This document shows, in pieces, positions 11,471 to 20,842 of a stretch of DNA of 64,000 nucleotides. This stretch comes from Pleodorina starrii. Taxonomy: Eukaryota > Chlorophyta > Chlorophyceae > Chlamydomonadales > Volvocaceae. The notes under the pieces are model-generated. The model was not told the origin of the DNA and searched no databases. It was given only the letters and a program-made list of their open reading frames with translations. A program made the position numbers and the translations under genes. Numbering within the stretch: the first letter of the stretch is position 1; each line of letters begins with the position of its first letter. The stretch covers positions 607,501 through 671,500 of the forward strand of contig BRXU01000021.1 in assembly GCA_030267565.1 (NCBI GenBank), given 5' to 3'.

Positions 11471-13187
11471 GGGATGGGCAAAGGCCCCAACAGCGACCAC
11501 AGCGACAACACAACCACAACCTGCACAACCTCAACAGCCAAGGGGCGAACCCTACACCCTGGGCGACAGCAACAGGAACAACAAACAAAACCGGGCAACC
11601 GCCGCAGCGAACCAGGGCAAAACGAGCCCCCCCCCACCGGGGAGCACCAGAGAAAACAGAAAACCCACAGCACGCCCGAAGAGAACCCCGCACCACCGAA
11701 ACCGCCTCCCAGAGCCACAAAAGCCGCAGGGACGGTGCCACACAAGCGCACCGGAGACAAACAACAACCGACCCCACCCTGGGGGCGTCCCCGCAAGACA
11801 GCAGGCCCGAAGACACACCTCCCTCCCAAGACACCCCGCACCGCAGGAACCTCACTCCCACGTCCCCCCGGCTCCCAAGAACCCCCACGGGCGCAGCAGG
11901 GGCATTGAAGAACAGGGGCTCATGCAGGATGGCACGCGCGTCCGTGGTCTCTGGGTAGGCCAGCCGGGTCGGGAGCGAGGAGCGGTAGGACTGCACCAGG
12001 CTGGCAATGAACGTAGGCAGGCTGGGGGGCGGTTCCGCCGTGCCATACACCCAGCCCCACCCAGTGGTCCCATCCGGCCTGTACTCGTCGAGCAGACCCC
12101 GCATGATCTGCTTCCATGGCTGCTGGCCGGGCTGAGCGAGCTGGGCGAGGGGCTTCGCATGCAGGGCGACCATGAATGCGTCGAGGTCGAGATGGCCGAC
12201 ACCGCCACAGTCGTGATCCTGGCAGGCGATCTCCGGGCCAGGCTTCAGCAGGGCCCGTCCGTGGCACACCAGGGACGCGTCTTCCTCCAGGAGCGACCAG
12301 GCCACAAAGCCGTCGATATGCTTGCGGAGTGCCGCCAGCTGGGGTGGGGTGGGGCGGATGATGGAGAGGTGGTATGCCAGGGTGTTTCCCAGCACCTGTT
12401 TGGCCACATGCACCCTGCCCACGAGGCTGAGGCCGTGTCGCCGCCACACATGGCCGAGACGCTGAACCCGCTGAATTCTGCTGGTGTAGCAGAGCCGCGC
12501 GGCCTCCACCGGGTCCAGAGTGAGAGGGATTCCCAGGTGGCGTGGGGGTTCATCACCGGGAGTCGGGAAACTCGCACCAGTTGCGGCGTTGGGCCCCACC
12601 ACCGGCGCGTGGGTACCCAGCACCATCCCCTTCCCCTTGCTGGCATTGACCCGTGCGTTGCTGGCCCTGCAGAACAGCTGGACTGCCGCGGTAGCGACCT
12701 CCCCATCCCTGTCGACATTGCTGACCGTGAGCACCGTATCGTCCGCGTGGTGGGTGACAGGGGGGGCTGGCACGTTGTTGGGGAGGGTGGGGGTGCGGAG
12801 AGCGTTGGTGCTGCGCAGGTGGTGCAGGTACGAGGTGAGAGGTTCCAGCTGCATGACCCACAGGACGGGCGACAGGGTGCTGCCCTGCTGAAGGCCGTTG
12901 CGGACCGGGAAAGGTGCTGACTGGTGCCCATTGACCACCACCCGGCAGGAGCCATCTGACGTGAGCAGGTGCAGCCAGCGCTGTGTGTGCTGACCGAAGC
13001 CCATGGCCTCGGCCACCCGGTAGAGCCAGGGGCGATGGACCCGGTCGTAGGCCTTCTCGATGTCGAGTATGATGAGGGCTGCCGGTTGCTGCGAGTGCCG
13101 CACCCACTCCGCCAGGGCCAGGTGGTAAAGGGTGTTGTCGCGGATGTCCCGGCCGCTGACGAAGGCAGTCTGCAGCGGGTCTATCAG

Positions 13188-13584
13188 GCACCTGTCACCT
13201 GGCCGCGATGTATCGGCTCCGGTACCACCCTGCACTGCAACGCGCCCCTCCCTAATCTTTCAATCAACCGCCGCTCCTTCCCTCCCCCCCTTGCCTCACA
13301 GGCCATCCATGTTTCTGGCGGCATGGCGGCTGCCCGTACCCTCCATACAGCACCGCCATCGAATATTCATCTACACGCACCATGCCACCACGCCTCTCAA
13401 CATTTACCAGGTGCAGACTGCGATGCGTCTCGGGGCGGGGCGTTGCAGTGCAATGCGGTGCATAACTATGCCGGTACAGCACGAGGAGGTTTTGGGGGCG
13501 CGGAGGGAGAAGGCGGCTGCGGAGGTGTTGGGGGGCCTGGTTTGGGTTCGGGCGTTTGGGACAAGGCGTCCAGTTTGAGGTCAG
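13188..13584. other. Unique flank, no gene recognised
   Basis: Moderately GC-rich sequence present once in the window. No open frame with recognisable protein features, no tRNA and no transposon ends were seen. It is the left neighbour of the GC minisatellite and the 5' flank of the minus LINE-A that ends at 13187. Confidence 0.5.
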
Positions 13585-13853
13585 GACGGGGTGGGGCGGG
13601 GCAGGGCGGGGCAGTTAGGGGCGGGGCAGGGCGGGGTGGGGCGGGGCCGCGGCGGGGCGGGGCGGGGAGGGGACAGGCTGGGCGGGTAGGGTAGGGTTCA
13701 CTGTGGGGCGGGCCGGGGCAGGGCGGAATGGGGCGGGGCCGGGGCAGGCCGGGGCTGGGAGGGGCACTGCGGGGTGGGGCAGGATGGAGCGGGGCGGGGC
13801 GGGTCATGGTATGGCGGCGTGGGACGGGTTGGGGCGGGTCGGGGCGGGACGGG
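13585..13853. repeat. GC-rich minisatellite, left part of flank copy P'
   Basis: From about 13631 it matches 2528-2755 nearly base for base. The match stops at 13853 and resumes after the inserted LINE-A at 19337, so together with 2748-2760 it defines an occupied/empty site pair. The last bases, ACGGG (13849-13853), are repeated at 19336-19340 and look like the target duplication. Confidence 0.85.
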
Positions 13854-13862
13854 ATGCTGGGA

Positions 13863-14140
13863 AGCTTATAGCTTATAGCTTATAGCTTATAGCTTATAGC
13901 TTATAGCTTATAGCTTATAGCTTATAGCTTATAGCTTATAGCTTATAGCTTATAGCTTATAGCTTATAGCTTATAGCTTATAGCTTATAGCTTATAGCTT
14001 ATAGCTTATAGCTTATAGCTTATAGCTTATAGCTTATAGCTTATAGCTTATAGCTTATAGCTTATAGCTTATAGCTTATAGCTTATAGCTTATAGCTTAT
14101 AGCTTATAGCTTATAGCTTATAGCTTATAGCTTATAGCTT
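13863..14140 (+). repeat. Heptamer array (AGCTTAT)n, about 40 copies
   Basis: Perfect 7-bp tandem repeat that runs straight into the LINE-A 5' end (AGCTTAAGCTACTCC). The same heptamer, about 7 copies, precedes the other LINE-A 5' end at 61882-61929. The empty site at 2748-2760 has no heptamer, so the array arrived with or during the insertion. It is not the TTTTAGGG telomere repeat. Confidence 0.95.
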
Positions 14141-15082
14141 AAGCTACTCCAACACCTCGTCGACATTTGTTTGCTGGCAATGCCTCACTCAGCACCTGCA
14201 ACTTCAACAACAGGCTGCGCGCTTCCCGCTTTCCTTTAGGCCATTTTGCTTCTTTTCGTTTGGTTGCTTCAGCGGCGCGACCTGCGGCAGAGGCGGTTTT
14301 CTCTCTTGTCGCCGCAGCCGCCATCGGACCGGCGACTCCAGGACTCGGCGCTCCAATCAGGGCGCACAGCACGCCTACTCTCTTTGCTCTTCTCCTTCTT
14401 CTTTTCGTGGAACTGGGCGTGCGGATTGCGCGTCTTCTCGGAGTGCGCCCTCGGCGAGCGCAGCAATCATCCTCGTGCTTCCAGCCTGACGCGGCGCCAA
14501 GCCGGCGCTGCGAAAGCTTGCAGCTAAGCCTTTTTTTAGCGACGTTTTCTCGGGCGTCTTGCGCGGTTGGCCTTCCGGTCGCTCGTGGTGGACGACATCG
14601 TGGAGCTGTGGTGCTGGACGACTTCCGTGGAGCCCGCGCTTGGAGCCTAGCGGCCTGTGGAGTTTCCTTTGACATCTTCAGGCCTGGCGGTCGGTTTCTG
14701 GCAGGGCCAGGGGTTGGTTTCTTCCGTGCGGGGTTGGTTTCTTCCGTTGGTGGGTGTCTTGGCTGCCCGGCGAGGGGTTCTTCCTCTGCCTGCTTTGGGT
14801 GGCTTGTCCTCGGTGGGGTGAGGCTTGCTCTTGTTGTGTAGGTGGGTGCTGCTTCGTGCCTGGGGTGCCCTGTGGGTGCAGGGGTGGGCTTCGGGGTGCA
14901 GGTGGGGTGCTTTGCCTGTGCGGTGTGCCCTTGCTGCCCTGTCCAGCTCAGCTGCTCTGCAGCTCAGTACAGACCGACCAGACGGCCTCAGGCGCTCGAG
15001 GAGCTCCCGCAGAGCCAGGGTGCAGGCAGGGAGGAGTGCAAGTCCCCCGCCTGCTCTCCTGGGACGGGCCCCTAGCAGCAGA

Positions 15083-15119
15083 GTTGGGGGCTCTACAGCA
15101 GCAGCTTCAGCAGCAGAAC

Positions 15120-15154
<35 letters not shown>

Positions 15155-15240
15155 GCAACACCAGCAACAGCAGTATCAACATCAGCACGCCGCAGCAGCA
15201 GCAACAGCCAGTTCAGCATCAGCAACAGCATCAGCAACAG
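15083..15240 (+). repeat. CAG/CAA/CAT-rich microsatellite at ORF1 start
   Basis: Imperfect CAG-type trinucleotide tract in the LINE-A leader, just before the ATG of ORF1. In the ORF1 frame it reads Ser-rich and then Gln/His-rich and is open from 15076 (after TAG at 15073), but has no ATG before 15250. The second 5' end keeps it at about 62883-63028. It may be untranslated or translated from a non-AUG start. Confidence 0.7.
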
Positions 15241-15249
15241 CCCGCCCTC

Positions 15250-17865
15250 ATGTTTGTTGGCCCACGGCCTCGCAGACTGCCGGTGGCAGCTTTGCACGCC
15301 GCCCCCCAGGGTCCCCCACGCTGTGCGGCCTCCACCGGTCAGCTCCCCCGGTCCGCTCGGTATGCGGCCTCCCTCACGGCCAGCCTGCCAGCTTCAGTCC
15401 GGGCTCACAAGCAGGCCCCGGGGGGCGCCACCACCTCATGGGAGCTCGCCCCCGCCCAGCAGCTGCCAGCCTGGCGTGCTGAGGTCCAGCGGGAGCTTCC
15501 AGGGACTGCCCTGTCCTCTGAGCTGCACACCGGCGACCGCCGGGTGGCCCCCAAGCTGATGTTAGGGGCCGCCGCCCCCCGGGAGGCGGCCGATGAAGCG
15601 GTGTGGGAAGCGTGGTGCAATGCAGCCGTCCAGGCCGCCATGAACGCCAGCCCAGGCACTTTCGTCAGCATCAACCTCCTCGGCCAAGGGCGCCACCGGG
15701 GGGTGGTGCTGAACCCAGCACCCGGCCTGCGAGCAGAGAACGCGGCGGGGGCATTCCTCCGACGGTCCTCGTTACCAGTCGATTTCCAGGGGACGACCAT
15801 CGAAGTCGCGGTGCAGCCGTACTACAACCTGGCCCGACCGCACAGCCACAAGCTCCTCATCAAAGGGCTCCCCGGCACTTATGCCCTCGAAGGGGTCACT
15901 GGGGCCTTGCTTAGCTGTGCAGGCCTGGCAGCTACCCCCTCCCAAGGGCAGGACCTGGTTGTGGGGGAAGTCCTGGGCGACGGCATGACCCGCTCCGGTA
16001 CGCCAGGCGCCCTGCCTGATGCATCCCACCTGGTCGCCTTCGTGGCCGCTCCGCCGTCGGACCCCAACCTCCTCTCCCTCCCTCGGTCGTTCTTGATCGA
16101 CCAGCTCACTGTCCGCATCTCCGTGTTCGACATGAGGGACGCGCCAGTGACCGACTCACCAGCAGCTCCCACGGCCGAACCACCACCAGCGCCCGCCGCA
16201 GGGCCCCCACCAGCGGTGCAGGCGGCGCCCGGCGCACCAGCAGCAGGGGACGGCACTCACCCAGCCGCCGAGACCGCACCAACAGCCGCCCCGGCCCTCG
16301 GGAGGCCGGCTGCCGTGGGGGTGGCTGTGATGGCAGCAGGCGGCAGCCCGGGCCCCCTGCCCGCACCAGCCCAGGCTCCCCGGCCGCCGGCGGCCCACCC
16401 CTCTGGCCCACCCACCCCCTCCACGGCGGGATCAGGGCCCCCAGCCCCCAGCCCTGCCTCGGCTGCCCTCAGCCCTTCCTCCCCTGGGATGGCTGATGGC
16501 CAGGCATGGTGGCGCCGACCCCAGCTGGTGGAGGCCCCGGACGGCCCCAACAGCCTCCCAGCTGTGTTGCGGACCATCCAGGATGCGCAGAACCGGCGTC
16601 TGTCCCCATACCCCCGGGCCGGGGTTGGCGCCAACCCCCAGGGCTGGGGCCCCGACTCCACTCCCATCGGCGGCACCTTCTCCCCTCCCGCGGCTGAGCC
16701 GGCCACGCTGGCGGCCCCCCCAGGGGCCCACCAGGGCAGCCCCAGTGGGACCCCCCACCAGGAGCAGCAGGGCCCCTCCAGAGCCCCCACATCTCCCCAG
16801 GCCGGCAGCACCGGGCGGTGGTGGCGACAACCGGACGCCTTCACCCGCCACCACCAGCCCCTCGACCCCACCTCGGCCAGGGGCGGGCCCACGCTGACCC
16901 AGCCACCGCCCCAGGCTCCACCCACAGGCACGGCTGGCCACCACGGCCCCGGGGGGGACGGGGGGCCCGAGCTGCCCCCCCAGCTGACGCCCAGCCCCGG
17001 CTGGGCAGCTCACGGCCCGCCGCCCCAGCTGGCCGCCCACAGCCCCACAGCGCAGGCCGCCAGCCCTCCACACCAGCCCCCGCCGGGCCCCGGGGGCAAC
17101 CGGGCCAAGGCGCTCGCCTGGCGGCTGCACCATGGACGGCTCCCGTGCGGGGTGTACCTGGCCTCCAAAGGTCAGCCGCAGCGTGCCCACTGCTCTGCTC
17201 CTAGCTGCTCGGTGGACGGCAACCTGCATGTCGCCAGCCTGACCCACGTCTTCTTGGAGTGCGGGGCTTACACCGCAGCTCGGGTTTGGCTGGCAGAGCT
17301 GTGGGCAACAGTCTCCGGGGCCGCGGACTTGCCTTTCAGACAGCCGGCTGTGCTGCTGGGAGACTGGCCGGGAGGGTGGCCGGCCTACCCCACCAGCCCT
17401 GGGCTGCAGCTGCTGTGGGCAGCCCTTCGAGCCACTTGGCTGTGGGCGGTCTGGGGCCACTACCACAGGGCGGAGCCTGATGACCATCCGTCGGCCACGG
17501 TGGTGGGCTGTGTCATTGGGGAGCTGCAGCGTCTCATGAGGGCACATTTCAGCATGGCGGCACTCTCCGAGGACACTCTGGCGGGGCTGCCCCGGGGCCA
17601 CATCACAGCACAGCTGAAGCCCGGCCGGCTGGATGCCTTCGAAGCCTCCTGGGCGCATGAAGGCGTCCTCTGCTCCGTGCAGCGGGTGGCTGGCAGCAGC
17701 CCGCGTCTGCAGGTTCATCTGTCCCGGGTGGCCCCGGTCCCAGCACCACAGGCACCCGCCGGGGGCGCCCAGGCAGCACAGCAGGTCTCCCCATCCGGGT
17801 CAGCCATCAGCGCCCAGCCCAGCCAGGCAGCAGCTCAGCTGACAGGGCAGCCGGGGCCGTCGTGA
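15250..17865 (+). CDS. LINE-A ORF1 fused in frame to ORF2 C terminus
   Basis: 871-codon open frame from ATG (MFVGPRPRRL). Residues 1 to about 614 are ORF1: a basic N terminus, a globular region (about 100-300, with SINLLGQGRH and LIKGLPGTYALEG) and a long Pro/Ala/Gly-rich segment. In LINEs, ORF1 products usually bind the element RNA; I see no zinc knuckle in this part. At about residue 614 (GPGGNRAKAL) the frame jumps to the ORF2 C terminus, including the HCSAPSC..THVFLEC zinc motif, and ends GQPGPS. The joined region in longer copies holds the ORF1 C terminus, endonuclease and RT. The product would be an RNA-binding/zinc fusion without enzyme activity. Whether it is translated is unknown. 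Confidence 0.65.
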   Translation: MFVGPRPRRLPVAALHAAPQGPPRCAASTGQLPRSARYAASLTASLPASVRAHKQAPGGATTSWELAPAQQLPAWRAEVQRELPGTALSSELHTGDRRVAPKLMLGAAAPREAADEAVWEAWCNAAVQAAMNASPGTFVSINLLGQGRHRGVVLNPAPGLRAENAAGAFLRRSSLPVDFQGTTIEVAVQPYYNLARPHSHKLLIKGLPGTYALEGVTGALLSCAGLAATPSQGQDLVVGEVLGDGMTRSGTPGALPDASHLVAFVAAPPSDPNLLSLPRSFLIDQLTVRISVFDMRDAPVTDSPAAPTAEPPPAPAAGPPPAVQAAPGAPAAGDGTHPAAETAPTAAPALGRPAAVGVAVMAAGGSPGPLPAPAQAPRPPAAHPSGPPTPSTAGSGPPAPSPASAALSPSSPGMADGQAWWRRPQLVEAPDGPNSLPAVLRTIQDAQNRRLSPYPRAGVGANPQGWGPDSTPIGGTFSPPAAEPATLAAPPGAHQGSPSGTPHQEQQGPSRAPTSPQAGSTGRWWRQPDAFTRHHQPLDPTSARGGPTLTQPPPQAPPTGTAGHHGPGGDGGPELPPQLTPSPGWAAHGPPPQLAAHSPTAQAASPPHQPPPGPGGNRAKALAWRLHHGRLPCGVYLASKGQPQRAHCSAPSCSVDGNLHVASLTHVFLECGAYTAARVWLAELWATVSGAADLPFRQPAVLLGDWPGGWPAYPTSPGLQLLWAALRATWLWAVWGHYHRAEPDDHPSATVVGCVIGELQRLMRAHFSMAALSEDTLAGLPRGHITAQLKPGRLDAFEASWAHEGVLCSVQRVAGSSPRLQVHLSRVAPVPAPQAPAGGAQAAQQVSPSGSAISAQPSQAAAQLTGQPGPS

Positions 17866-19318
17866 GCGGGGTGTTGGGAGTGGGGGATCTCGGTGTCTGA
17901 GGTCCTTAGGGTGCGAGGGGCCTCGAGGGTGGGGGGAGTGCGGTGCGGGTTGCCTAGGGAGGGGGGTGCGGTGCGGGGCTTGCTGTGGGTGGGGCCGGAG
18001 GGGGTCTTGGGGGTCGGGGGAGCTTAGGAGCAGGGTTGGTGTGGTGCAGGCTGCCGCGGGAGGCAGGTGCGGTTCGGAGGCTGCTGTCTTGAGGGGTCGC
18101 CCCCTGTGTGGGGTCTGTGGGTGTTTTGTCGCTGGCGCTCTCGTGCCTTGGTCTCTGACCCGGCGGTGCTGCCCCTGCGGCCTGGAGGGGGGGGTTCTTT
18201 GGAGTGGGGTGCGTGTGGCGCCGGGGGGTCTGGGGAGGGTTTCGGGGGGGGACTGGGGAGGGGCGGGGGGGCTTCGGTGCAGGGTTGGTGTGGTGCAGGC
18301 CGCCGTGGGAGGCAGGTGCGGTTCGGGGGTCGCCCCCAGGGTGGGGTCTGCGGGTGTCTTGTCGCCGGCACGCTTGTGCCCTGGCTTCCAGCCAGGCAGT
18401 GTTGCCCCTGCTGCGCCCGTGGGGGTTCTTGGGAGCCGGGGGGACGTGGGAGTGAGGTTCCTGCGGTGCGGGGTGTCTTGGGAGGGAGGTGTGTCTTCGG
18501 GCCTGCTGTCTTGCGGGGACGCCCCCAGGGTGGGGTCGGTTGTTGTTTGTCTCCGGTGCGCTTGTGTGGCACCGTCCCTGCGGCTTTTGTGGCTCTGGGA
18601 GGCGGTTTCGGTGGTGCGGGGTTCTCTTCGGGCGTGCTGTGGGTTTTCTGTTTTCTCTGGTGCTCCCCGGTGGGGGGGGGCTCGTTTGCCCTGGTTCGCT
18701 GCGGTGGTTGCCCGGTTTTGTTTGTTGTTCCTGTTGCTGTCGCCCAGGGTGTAGGGTTCGCCCCTTGGCTGTTGAGGTTGTGCAGGTTGTGGTTGTGTTG
18801 TCGCTGTGGTCGCTGTTGGGGCCTTTGCCCATCCCTGGGGCTTGTCTCCGGTGACGGGCCCTGTTGTTGGTCCGTGGTGCTGGCCCGGGTGTTGGGCCGT
18901 GGTTTTGGCCCTGGTGTTGGGCCGTGGTGTTGGCTCTGGTTTTGGGCCCTGGTGTTGGGCCCTGGTGTTGGGCTGTGGGGTTGGCCCTGGTGTTGGGCCG
19001 TGGTGTTGGCCCTGGTGTTGGGCCCTGGGGTTTGGCCCTGGTGTTGGGCCCTGGTGTTGGTTTCAGTTCCCTCCTCGGTGTCTTGGAGGTAGGGGTGGCC
19101 GTGTGTGCCGCCCGTGCAGCAGTGGCTCCTGGCCCCTTGCTGCCCCCGTCCCTGTCCCTGTCCTGTCTGCGAGTTTAGGCGTTGCTTGGCTTTTTCTCTC
19201 TCCTTGGCTCCTTGCGGTGGTTTTTTGGGCTTCTTGCCAGGCTGTTGCGGCTTGCCGGTCTTGCTCGGCTTGCCCGTTGGGCTTCGCTTTCCCAGTCCTT
19301 GTAACGTCCCTCGCAGCA
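17866..19318 (+). other. LINE-A 3' UTR (reference copy)
   Basis: Uninterrupted 1.45-kb 3' UTR, G/T-rich on plus. It contains repeated blocks near GGGGTCTGTGGGTG, an internal 15-bp minisatellite (about 18880-19065) and the conserved end TTTCCCAGTCCTTGTAACGTCCCTCGCAG before poly(A). This end was used to recognise every LINE-A 3' terminus in the window. Open frames in it (CCWPGCW-type repeats) are by-products of the minisatellite. Confidence 0.85.
18880..19065 (+). repeat. 15-bp minisatellite in LINE-A 3' UTR
   Basis: About a dozen imperfect units of GGCCCTGGTGTTGGG type. It is present at the same place in every full 3' UTR copy (for example about 1800-2010, 4640-4830 minus, 55190-55385 and 56775-56965) with the same variant order. 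It was therefore part of the source element and did not expand independently in each copy. Confidence 0.85.
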
Positions 19319-19336
19319 AAAAAAAAAAAAAAAAAA

Positions 19337-20464
19337 CGGGGCAGGGCGGGGAAGGGGTAGGCCGGGGTGGGGCAGGGTGGGGCGGAGCGGGGCGGGGAAG
19401 GGCAGGGAAGGGCGTGGCGGGCAAGGGCGGGCAGGGCGGGGCGGCATGGAACGGGGCAGGGCGGGGCGGGGCAGGGCCATTCAAAAAAAAAAAAAAAAAA
19501 AAAAAGGGCACTTCGGGGCAGTGCAGGGCGGGGCAGGGTGGGGCCAGGGTGCAAGTCGGCAGCTGCAAGCATGTCGCGGTTCGGGGGTTCGGTGTTGTGC
19601 CGGCTGCAGGCACGCTTCTTGCGGGGGTCCGGGTCTGGTGGATGTCTCTGCTGGCATAACCCCTCCTCTGGCCCCCAAGCTGGCACATTGCAAGCCGGAT
19701 AGCGGCAGTCCGTTGCCCCAGGTGTGCGGGCTACTTGTGCAGCACTGTCGCACCCCAAGTGTCAAGCAGCGCCCCCTTTCCGTTCCCCGGGCCCGGGGTG
19801 TCTGTCCCGTCGGGGTTCGGGTGCAGCCAGTCGGTGGTCGGTTGTCAAGTCTAGGTCTGGTTTGCACCCAAGAACTCCCTTTCTTTCGCGCCGTGCAGCC
19901 GCTAGGTTGGGGTGTGTTGCCTGCTTGCCTGCTCTCGACCTTGCTTTTCCTCTGGTGACGATGCCACCTGCTCACATCTTCCTCCCATCGCCATTGCGCC
20001 GAATGCTCTAACCCCCTTCCCTACTGGCTAATGCTGCCGTGCACGGGTCCAGGGTGCGCGCGGGCATCAGCAGCTGGCAGGCGTGGATGCCCTGTGCAGC
20101 CTGCAGGTAAGCGTGGGGACGGGTAAGGGTGGTAGCAATGCGTTGTGCTTCCGGCTGTGCATGGGGGCAGGTAGCCGGGCCTGCGGCTGATACTGGCGAG
20201 GGTGCGTGCCGGGCTGCAGGCACTTCAGTGTCGAGGGCAGGGATGTACCGGATTGCGGGCAGGGGCAGGCATCCGCCCATCGCAAACCGGGTAGCGGCGG
20301 TCCGTTGCCCCAGGTGTGATAGCACTGTTGTGCAGCGCTGTCATGCCCCTAGCGTCCAACAGCGTCCCCCTTTCCCACTGCCGTACAACGCCGATAGCAC
20401 GGATGCGTCGCCGGATTGCAAGAGTCGGCAGGTGACACATTCACAGTCAGACATTCCCACGTGA
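19337..20464. repeat. C-repeat flank, copy P'
   Basis: Continuation of 13631-13853 after the LINE-A insertion. It matches 2757-3925 with a deletion of about 150 bp near 19826, a 12-bp insertion near 20188 and a poly(A) insertion at 19478-19505. The match ends near 20412, where CCGGATTGCAAGAGTC leads into the next LINE-A. No gene was recognised. Confidence 0.8.
19478..19505 (+). mobile_element. Poly(A)-only insertion (CATTC + A23)
   Basis: The paralogous flank at 2876-2890 reads GCAGGGCACTTCGG without interruption. Here CATTC and 23 A residues are inserted with a GGGC target duplication. It looks like a retrotransposition event truncated almost at its start. The five bases before the poly(A) do not match the LINE-A (CTCGCAG) or SINE-B (GGAATT) tails. 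Confidence 0.7.
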
Positions 20465-20481
20465 GGTGTGGGAATGTCTGA
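20447..20481. repeat. Snap-back hairpin at a LINE-A 5' junction
   Basis: Perfect 14-bp inverted arms TCAGACATTCCCAC and GTGGGAATGTCTGA around a 7-base loop. The right arm and loop are LINE-A ORF2; the extended left arm is not found at this point in the intact ORF2 (59588 onward). LINE-A itself has CCCAC GTGAGGT GTGGG here, so the cDNA end could fold back and prime its own extension. Confidence 0.75.
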
Positions 20482-20705
20482 AAGGTCGCCTCCGCAGTGC
20501 AGCCGATCACCTCCACAGACAGCACCTGACGGACCAGGCCGCCAGCCTGAGGGCGGCCAAACACGCTGCGTGTGCAGCCCTGGCAGCCATGCAGCATGCT
20601 ATGCCCGGGCCCGACGCCGGCGCCTTGGCAGCACAGGCCTGCAGCCAGCTCACCACGGCAGTCAAACAGGCCGCCATCCGCCGCACAGCAGCGCTGGACG
20701 CCGCG

Positions 20706-20842
20706 TTTTTTTTTTTTTTTTTTTGAATTCCGGAGGAACCCGGACTCGGGACATGGGACACACATATGTTGTCTGGCGGCTCCACTGATGCTGCCACTTC
20801 TGCTGAGTAGCTAGCGTGCCAGGCTTCTGGGCGTCTCCAAGG
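20706..20842 (-). mobile_element. SINE-B, 5'-truncated
   Basis: Poly(T), then GAATTCCGGAGGAACCCGGACTC and about 110 bp more of the SINE-B 3' region, stopping at CTCCAAGG. Inserted in ORF2 with target duplication GCCGCGT. It belongs to the ACACATATGTTG subtype. Confidence 0.8.

Larger units (their letters stand above)
8011..11904. mobile_element. Nest of alternating LINE-A fragments
   Basis: A minus LINE-A tail (8011-8120, poly(T) with two C interruptions) resumes at 11064-11904 after an insertion with a GCCT target duplication. Between them lie: plus ORF2 end (8121-8520), minus tail (8521-8812), plus tail with A17 (8813-9369), minus tail resumed (9370-9577), plus tail with A14 (9578-10117), minus tail (10118-10524) and plus tail with A13 (10525-11063). 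The 8813-9369 insertion has a CACCAG target duplication. The order of all events cannot be fully resolved, because the 3' partner of the 8121-8520 piece is missing. Confidence 0.75.
4375..13187 (-). mobile_element. LINE-A, minus, 5'-truncated in the RT domain, multiply interrupted
   Basis: Poly(T) at 4375-4390, full 3' UTR 4391-5842, then ORF2 back into the reverse transcriptase, ending at 13187 in unique flank. It is interrupted by SINE-B at 6996-7412 and by the LINE-A nest at 8011-11904. ORF2 reads ...GGGCTGCA at 8010 and resumes with CATTGAAG at 11905, leaving a target duplication of only a few bases. Confidence 0.85.
5843..13187 (-). pseudogene. LINE-A ORF2 (RT to C terminus), interrupted
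   Basis: ORF2 remnant read on minus from 13187 to 5843 in three exon-like pieces: 13187-11905, 8010-7415 and 6995-5843. The first has RT motifs DIEKAYDRVH, NGLQQGSTLSP and the catalytic HADDTV box. The later pieces hold the connector, the Pro/Gln-rich linker and the zinc-binding C terminus. Within each piece the frame is open, so the breaks are insertional and not old decay. The N-terminal endonuclease is lost by 5' truncation. Confidence 0.8.
13854..19336 (+). mobile_element. LINE-A with both ends, internally deleted
   Basis: Insertion between ACGGG target duplications, shown by the empty site at about 2748-2760. In order: nine filler bases (13854-13862), about 40 heptamers (13863-14140), 5' UTR from AAGCTACTCCAAC (14141), ORF1 from 15250, in-frame jump into the end of ORF2 at about 17093, stop at 17865, 3' UTR 17866-19318 and poly(A) to 19336. 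The deletion removes the end of ORF1, the endonuclease and all of the RT, so the copy is non-autonomous. Its 5' 2 kb align without indels to 61929-64000, with only scattered substitutions, so both are young. Confidence 0.9.

Noticed and set aside
13863..14140. Heptamer array as telomere or CRISPR-like array
   Set aside because: The unit differs from the TTTTAGGG telomere motif, has no spacers, and is tied to LINE-A 5' ends.
14167..14841. Extra ORF upstream of ORF1 in the LINE-A leader, conserved in both 5' ends
   Set aside because: It starts at TTG, not ATG, and the two copies are too similar for conservation to mean anything; no recognisable features.
17086..17100. Internal LINE-A deletions (17093, 60777, 20943) as spliced introns
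   Set aside because: No GT...AG bounds at any of the three; short microhomology or filler fits template jumping or end joining better.
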